A DNA stretch of 64,000 bases, taken from NCBI GenBank assembly GCA_015057825.1, contig SVDN01000001.1:103407-167406 (forward strand). Direction: 5' to 3'. This stretch comes from Lachnospiraceae bacterium. GTDB taxonomy: Bacteria; Bacillota; Clostridia; Lachnospirales; Lachnospiraceae. A model generated the notes under the pieces. That model worked only from the letters and a program-made list of their open reading frames with translations. It was not told the origin of the DNA and ran no database searches. Both the position numbers and the translations under genes were made by a program. This document shows positions 59,338 through 64,000 of this stretch, in pieces; the stretch's first letter is position 1, and the number at the start of each line of letters is the position of its first letter.

Positions 59338-61761
59338 TTAAAGCTTCCAAATTTCGTCTACATATTCTTTGATGGTGCGGTCGCTGGAAAAATATCCCGA
59401 CGAAGCCGTATTGTGAATAGCCGACAAGTTCCATTTATCAGTATCTTTGTACATTCCCGTCAATTCCATAAACGCATTTACATATGCGCCGAAATCTTTA
59501 AGTACAAAGAATTCGTCGTTTTTATGAATGAGCTCATTGTAAATACCCGTAAAGTCGCCGGACTGTCTTGCAAAAGTGCCGTCTTTTAAGCTGTCAACGA
59601 TTCTTGCCAGCTCGCCGTTATTGCTCATTTCGTTAATTGCAAGATAGCTGTGTCCGCATTTAAGACTTTCTATTTCTTCCGCCTTGCAGCCGAAAATCTT
59701 GATATGTTCTCCGACTTTTTCGGCGATTTCAACATTTGCTCCGTCAAGTGTTCCAAGGGTGATGGCACCGTTCATCATAAATTTCATGTTGCCGGTACCG
59801 CTGGCTTCAAGGCCCGCCGTGGAAATCTGTTCACTTATATCCGCCGCAGGATATATAAGTTGCGCATTGGAAACTCCAAAGTTTTCCACAAAAGCAACCT
59901 TTATAAGACCTTTTGTGGCCGGATCGTTGTTAACCACGTCCGCAACCGCATTAACAAATCTTATAACTTCTTTTGCAAAGACATAGCCTTGGGCTGCCTT
60001 ACCCGCAAATATAAAGGATGTAGGCTCGCAGCTGAAATTCGGATCTTCTTTGATTTTGTTGTAAAGCCATATAACCTTAAACAAGTTAAGAAGCTGTCTT
60101 TTGTATGCATGGAAACGCTTAACCTGTATATCGAAAATCGAATTAGGGTCAAGCTCTGCTCCCGATTGCTCTTTGATAAATGCTGCCAAGCGCTCCTTGT
60201 TTTTACGTTTTGCGGCAGCGAATTCTTTAACAAATGCCGCATCTTTTTCCAGTTTTTTAAGCTCGGAAAGCTTGGCCGGGTCTTTTATCCAATCCGGTCC
60301 GATAGAATCCGTAATAAGCTTGCTTAAAGTAGGATTTGCTTCCAGCAAGAATCTTCTGTGAGAAATACCGTTTGTTTTGTTGTTGAATTTCTCCGGTGTA
60401 AGCTTATAGAAGGATTTTAAAGTATCTCTTTTCAAAATCTCAGTATGAAGCGCCGCAACACCGTTTACGGAATGGCCCGCAATTATGGAAAGATTGGCCA
60501 TTCTTACTTTGCCGTCCCAAAGTATTGCGGTTTCGGCCAAAAGTTCCTGCCAGTCATCTCGATCATGCGGAAATTCTTCTCTGTATCTTCTGTCGATTTC
60601 TTCGATAAAGTTGTATACACGAGGAAGGAGTTTTTCGATCAAATCAATCGGCCATGTTTCCATAGCTTCCGGCAAAACCGTATGGTTTGTGTAAGAGATC
60701 GATTTTGTAACCGCATTCCAAGCAGTATCCCAATCGCAGCCTTCTTCGTCAATTAAGATACGCAAAAGTTCCGGTGCACAAAGAGCCGGATGTGTATCGT
60801 TTGTATGGATGCAGATGTGGTCCGCAAAATGTGCCCAATCCTGACCATAGTCTTTTTTATAATATTTAACAATGTTTGCAAGACCCGCAGCAACAAACAT
60901 ATACTCCTGTTTGATCCTTAGGAGTTTTCCCGTACCGTCGGTATCATCCGGATAAAGAAGGGTCGAAATGGCTTCGATATCCGACTTAAATTTTAAAGCT
61001 CCCGAATAGTCACCCTTGTTGAAAGCTCCCATATCAAAATCTTCATGTAAAGGCTCTGCCGACCAAAGACGAAGGTGAGTTGCGTTTTTTCCGCCATAGC
61101 CAAGTATCGGTACATCATACGGCACTGCCAAAATCTCATCCGCATCTTCCCAGGAATACCAAAACTCGCCGTTTTCTTCATGGCGAACAACACGTCCGTT
61201 AAACTTAACAACCACAGCGTTTTCAAACTTTTTACGTTCCCAAGGATAACCCTTTGCCATCCAATCATCCGCAAGTTCCACCTGACGACCGTCAACTATT
61301 TTTTGTTTGAAAAGGCCGTATCTGTAGCGAATACCGTTGCCATAGCCGTGATATCCAAGACTTGCCAGTGAATCCATAAAGCAAGCCGCAAGACGTCCGA
61401 GACCGCCGTTTCCGAGACCCGGGTCTCTTTCGATGGAACAAAGGTGATCCAAGCTATCTCCCATAGCTTCAAGACCTCTTTCCACCACCTCTTCAACACC
61501 TAAGTTTATAAGATAGTTTCTTAAGAGCTTGCCGATAAGAAATTCCATGGAAAAATAGATGATTTTCTTATCTCCAGAGCCTTCCCCGTTTTCGGTATTG
61601 AACTGAATCTGTCTGATATTGGTCATAAGAAGTTTAACAAGCACGTTGTATCTTTCGATATCCGTGCATTTTTCAAACTCCCTGCTGAGCTCGGAAACGC
61701 AACGTTTCCTATACTCTGTCATAAACTCTTCTTTGTCGTGAAAAATCTGATTTTTGTACAT
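59338..61761 (-). CDS. glgP: Glycogen phosphorylase
   Basis: The 807-residue GT35 enzyme releases glucose-1-phosphate from glycogen ends. The PLP lysine lies in EASGTGNMKFMMNGA (about residue 650), and the N-terminal NGGLGRLAACFMDSLA block is conserved. The position in the same operon as the synthetic genes means that make and break enzymes are made together, so flux must be set at the enzyme level. ATG 61761 follows AGAGGGAG. Confidence 0.96.
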   Translation of the reverse strand: MYKNQIFHDKEEFMTEYRKRCVSELSREFEKCTDIERYNVLVKLLMTNIRQIQFNTENGEGSGDKKIIYFSMEFLIGKLLRNYLINLGVEEVVERGLEAMGDSLDHLCSIERDPGLGNGGLGRLAACFMDSLASLGYHGYGNGIRYRYGLFKQKIVDGRQVELADDWMAKGYPWERKKFENAVVVKFNGRVVRHEENGEFWYSWEDADEILAVPYDVPILGYGGKNATHLRLWSAEPLHEDFDMGAFNKGDYSGALKFKSDIEAISTLLYPDDTDGTGKLLRIKQEYMFVAAGLANIVKYYKKDYGQDWAHFADHICIHTNDTHPALCAPELLRILIDEEGCDWDTAWNAVTKSISYTNHTVLPEAMETWPIDLIEKLLPRVYNFIEEIDRRYREEFPHDRDDWQELLAETAILWDGKVRMANLSIIAGHSVNGVAALHTEILKRDTLKSFYKLTPEKFNNKTNGISHRRFLLEANPTLSKLITDSIGPDWIKDPAKLSELKKLEKDAAFVKEFAAAKRKNKERLAAFIKEQSGAELDPNSIFDIQVKRFHAYKRQLLNLFKVIWLYNKIKEDPNFSCEPTSFIFAGKAAQGYVFAKEVIRFVNAVADVVNNDPATKGLIKVAFVENFGVSNAQLIYPAADISEQISTAGLEASGTGNMKFMMNGAITLGTLDGANVEIAEKVGEHIKIFGCKAEEIESLKCGHSYLAINEMSNNGELARIVDSLKDGTFARQSGDFTGIYNELIHKNDEFFVLKDFGAYVNAFMELTGMYKDTDKWNLSAIHNTASSGYFSSDRTIKEYVDEIWKL

Positions 61762-61811
61762 GTGTTTTCTCCCTCTGTAAGTTTGTTATTTATACTCTTT
61801 TCCAAATCAAT

Positions 61812-63761
61812 TTATGATTTTTTTGCTTTGCTTGTGACTTTCTTGCCGACCTGTTTTACACCGTCGGTCTTTTTCGGCAAGGCTGCTTTTCTTTTAAGCA
61901 CGATGCCTCCGATTGGCGGAATGGTAAGTTTTAAGCCATTTTTTTGCCCATGCCAGTTGCCTTTTTCGCTTTTGATATCTCCGTGGTCTCCCTGACCGCT
62001 GCCGCCGTAAAGCTCGTCGTCGGAATTAAATACAACCTCGTAGACACCGCTTCTTGGAATTCCCACATAATAACCCGTGTATGTGGTCGGAGTGAAATTG
62101 ATAACCACTATCAAATCGTCCTTTGGCTGCTTGCCTTTTCTTATATATGATAAAATCGATTGCTCGTTGTTATCCGCATCAATCCAGCTAAAGCCTTCCC
62201 ATGTGTAGGATTTTTGCCATAGGGCTTTTTCGTCTTTGTAAAAATGATTAATGGCCTTAATAAAGTCTTGGTGTTTTTTGTGAGCTTCGAATTTTTCCGG
62301 TAAAAACCATTCCAAGGACTCGTAGTAGCGCCATTCGATAAATTCGGCGATTTCATTGCCCATAAAATTAAGCTTTGCTCCGGGATGAGTCATTTGATAA
62401 AGGGATAAGGCTCTTAAGCCCGCAAATTGTCGCCAATAGTCTCCCGGCATTCTGCGAATCAAAGAACACTTGCCGTGAACCACTTCGTCATGAGAGAGGG
62501 CCAATATAAAGTTTTCATTAAAGGTATACATCATGGAAAAGGTTAGAAGGGTATGATTTCCCGGTCGAAACGGAAAATCCGTCTGCATATAATGCAGAGT
62601 ATCGTTCATCCACCCCATGTCCCATTTATAGTGAAAACCGAGTCCCCCATCTTCCGGCGGATAAGTAACCATCGGCCATGCGGTGCTTTCTTCAGCCACC
62701 ATCATGATATCCGGATGGGAAATGCCTATGTTTTTGTTTAAATTTTGTACAAAAGCAATGGCATCCAAATCTTCTTCCGTGCCGTTTTTGTTAAATACCT
62801 TGTCCTTTTTGTTTTCAATGCCGAAGTTTAAGTAAAGCATGCTGGTTACGCCATCCACCCTAATGCCGTCCGCATGATATTTCTCCAGCCAAAAATGCGC
62901 ATTTGATAAAAGGAATGAGCAAACCTGCCCCTTGCCGAAATCGAACTTGCAAGTTCCCCATTGAGGATGCTCTCCTTTTTCAAAAAGCTTGCTGCCGTCA
63001 AAGCGGTAAAGCCCGTGCTCGTCCTTGCAAAAATGCCCGGCCGGCCAGTCCAAGATAACTCCGATTTTGTTTTTATGGAAGCTATTCACCAAATACATAA
63101 AATCCTTTGGTTCGCCGTATCTGGCTGTCGGTGCGAAATAGCCCGTAGCCTGATATCCCCAAGAGCCCTCGAAAGGATGCTCCATAACAGGCAGCATTTC
63201 CACATGAGTGTATCCCATATCCACAACATATTTAACCAGCTCGTCGGCCATTTCTTTGTATGTTTGGTATTCGCCTTCTTTGTTGCGGCTCCAAGACCCC
63301 AAATGGACTTCGTAGATGTTTAAAGGATTTTCCATGTGATTAGTCTTGGCTCTTGCATTCATCCATCTCTTGTCCGACCATTTATAGCCTTCAATGTCGT
63401 AAAGAACCGAAGCCGTGTTAGGCGCAACTTCCGCATAAAATGCGTAAGGGTCCGCTTTGAAAACTTTCTTTCCTTTTTTGTCCGTTATCAAATATTTATA
63501 TATATCGCCTTCCTTGACACCCGGCATTTTAATTCCCCAAAATTCGCCGCTTTCATCATGTGTCATAGGGTTGGCGTTTTCATCCCATTCGTTAAAATCT
63601 CCCACCAGGTGTACGGATTTGGCATTTGGTGCCCAAAGCACAAATTGGTACCCAACCCCATCTTCGTCATTGAAGGGATGCGCACCTAATTTTTGGTAAC
63701 TTTGATTCCAAGTACCCTCTTTAAATAAATATACTTCTTCTTGTCCGGGAAATTCGATCAT
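61812..63761 (-). CDS. glgB: 1,4-alpha-glucan branching enzyme
   Basis: The 649-residue GH13 enzyme makes alpha-1,6 branches. A CBM48 domain comes first (GYQFVLWAPNAKSVHLVGDF). The barrel has DGIRVDGVTSMLY (nucleophile Asp), MMVAEESTAWP (acid Glu) and ALSHDEVVHGK. It lacks the long N-terminal extension of the E. coli enzyme. The end is a lysine-rich tail (KKVTSKAKKS) beyond the usual C-terminal beta domain. It is the first gene of the operon and starts after GAGGGG. Confidence 0.95.
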   Translation of the reverse strand: MIEFPGQEEVYLFKEGTWNQSYQKLGAHPFNDEDGVGYQFVLWAPNAKSVHLVGDFNEWDENANPMTHDESGEFWGIKMPGVKEGDIYKYLITDKKGKKVFKADPYAFYAEVAPNTASVLYDIEGYKWSDKRWMNARAKTNHMENPLNIYEVHLGSWSRNKEGEYQTYKEMADELVKYVVDMGYTHVEMLPVMEHPFEGSWGYQATGYFAPTARYGEPKDFMYLVNSFHKNKIGVILDWPAGHFCKDEHGLYRFDGSKLFEKGEHPQWGTCKFDFGKGQVCSFLLSNAHFWLEKYHADGIRVDGVTSMLYLNFGIENKKDKVFNKNGTEEDLDAIAFVQNLNKNIGISHPDIMMVAEESTAWPMVTYPPEDGGLGFHYKWDMGWMNDTLHYMQTDFPFRPGNHTLLTFSMMYTFNENFILALSHDEVVHGKCSLIRRMPGDYWRQFAGLRALSLYQMTHPGAKLNFMGNEIAEFIEWRYYESLEWFLPEKFEAHKKHQDFIKAINHFYKDEKALWQKSYTWEGFSWIDADNNEQSILSYIRKGKQPKDDLIVVINFTPTTYTGYYVGIPRSGVYEVVFNSDDELYGGSGQGDHGDIKSEKGNWHGQKNGLKLTIPPIGGIVLKRKAALPKKTDGVKQVGKKVTSKAKKS

Positions 63762-63877
63762 ATATTAAAACCCCTCTTTATCTCGGACAGCCAATTTGCC
63801 CGATATTTACTACATCACAACTGCAAACGTGTTAAACACATTTTCCCACACAAACATTACCCATAGAATATATAAGA

Positions 63878-63906
63878 ATTATACCACAAATTTATGTAAA
63901 TTTGTT
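63878..63906 (-). promoter_or_regulatory. Glycogen operon promoter with inverted repeat
   Basis: A perfect TATAAT on the minus strand (63878-63883) lies about 117 bp before glgB. The place of the -35 is filled by a perfect inverted repeat, ACAAATTTA-TG-TAAATTTGT (63887-63906). The weak -35 and the repeat suggest control by a regulator. The repeat may instead act as a terminator for the upstream gene. Confidence 0.5.
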
Positions 63907-63913
63907 AATAATA

Positions 63914-64000
63914 TTAGTCAATCTCTATAATTTCGTCGTCTCCCGTCTCTTCCTTCGGCTTATCATCAACATTTTCAGGCATTTCCTCTTCAAGATTTTC
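63914..64000 (-). CDS. C-terminus of unknown acidic protein
   Basis: Twenty-eight codons read through from the window edge to TAA 63914. The sequence is very acidic: ENLEEEMPENVDDKPKEE, TGDDEIIEID. Only the tail is visible and it carries no family signal. Confidence 0.55.
   Translation of the reverse strand, partial: ENLEEEMPENVDDKPKEETGDDEIIEID

Overview
The window looks like a piece of a chromosome from an anaerobic, low-to-mid GC member of the Clostridia, most likely the Lachnospiraceae. The reasons are the strong AGGAGG-type ribosome binding sites, a complete Firmicute-style glycogen operon that includes glgD, the [FeFe]-hydrogenase maturase HydG, a rubredoxin-fused flavin reductase, an AgrC-like kinase next to a regulator with a Spo0A-like DNA-binding domain, and many short membrane proteins. 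No rRNA or tRNA gene, no transposase and no CRISPR array was seen.

Layout. 1-2.0 kb: a minus-strand thiolase / DUF35 Zn-ribbon / acyl carrier protein cluster, cut by the window edge. 2.4-3.2 kb: a tyrosine phosphatase. 3.2-8.7 kb: a cysteine and Fe-S region (NifU-like scaffold, NifS desulfurase, CysK, PatB/MalY C-S lyase) with an Rrf2 regulator. A shared promoter motif suggests these form one regulon. Three long imperfect palindromes lie between nifS and cysK. 8.7-9.9 kb: a cobalamin riboswitch placed, unusually, in front of a LysR-type regulator. 9.9-12.3 kb: SufE, an ACP-like protein and an L-fucose/arabinose isomerase-family protein. 12.6-13.9 kb: citrate synthase. 14.0-32.2 kb: one 18.2-kb gene for a 6062-residue secreted, membrane-anchored repeat protein. 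32.4-33.9 kb: hydG. 34.1-35.6 kb: an eight-copy 23-bp tandem repeat whose last copy carries the -35 box of a DUF4143-type ATPase gene.

35.6-47 kb is an accessory island. It holds more than ten very short membrane proteins, many below usual annotation cut-offs and several in paralogous pairs, two membrane-metalloprotease-like genes (one degenerate), an ABC ATPase/permease pair, a Spo0A-C-like response regulator with an AgrC-like kinase, a 16-residue candidate peptide encoded against them, a coiled-coil paralogue pair, and a second DUF4143-type ATPase. That last gene is preceded by two copies of a perfect palindrome and bracketed by direct repeats. I read the island as a candidate peptide production/export/immunity and sensing system; this is inference from gene content.

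47-64 kb returns to core metabolism. There is a flavin reductase-rubredoxin, an esterase-like lipoprotein, and an AraC regulator fused to a glycoside-hydrolase-like domain that converges on a six-gene glycogen operon (glgB-glgP-glgC-glgD-glgA and a GH13-GH77 fusion). The operon makes ADP-glucose, polymerises and branches it, and breaks glycogen down by phosphorolysis, debranching and glucan transfer. The window ends in the acidic tail of another minus-strand gene.
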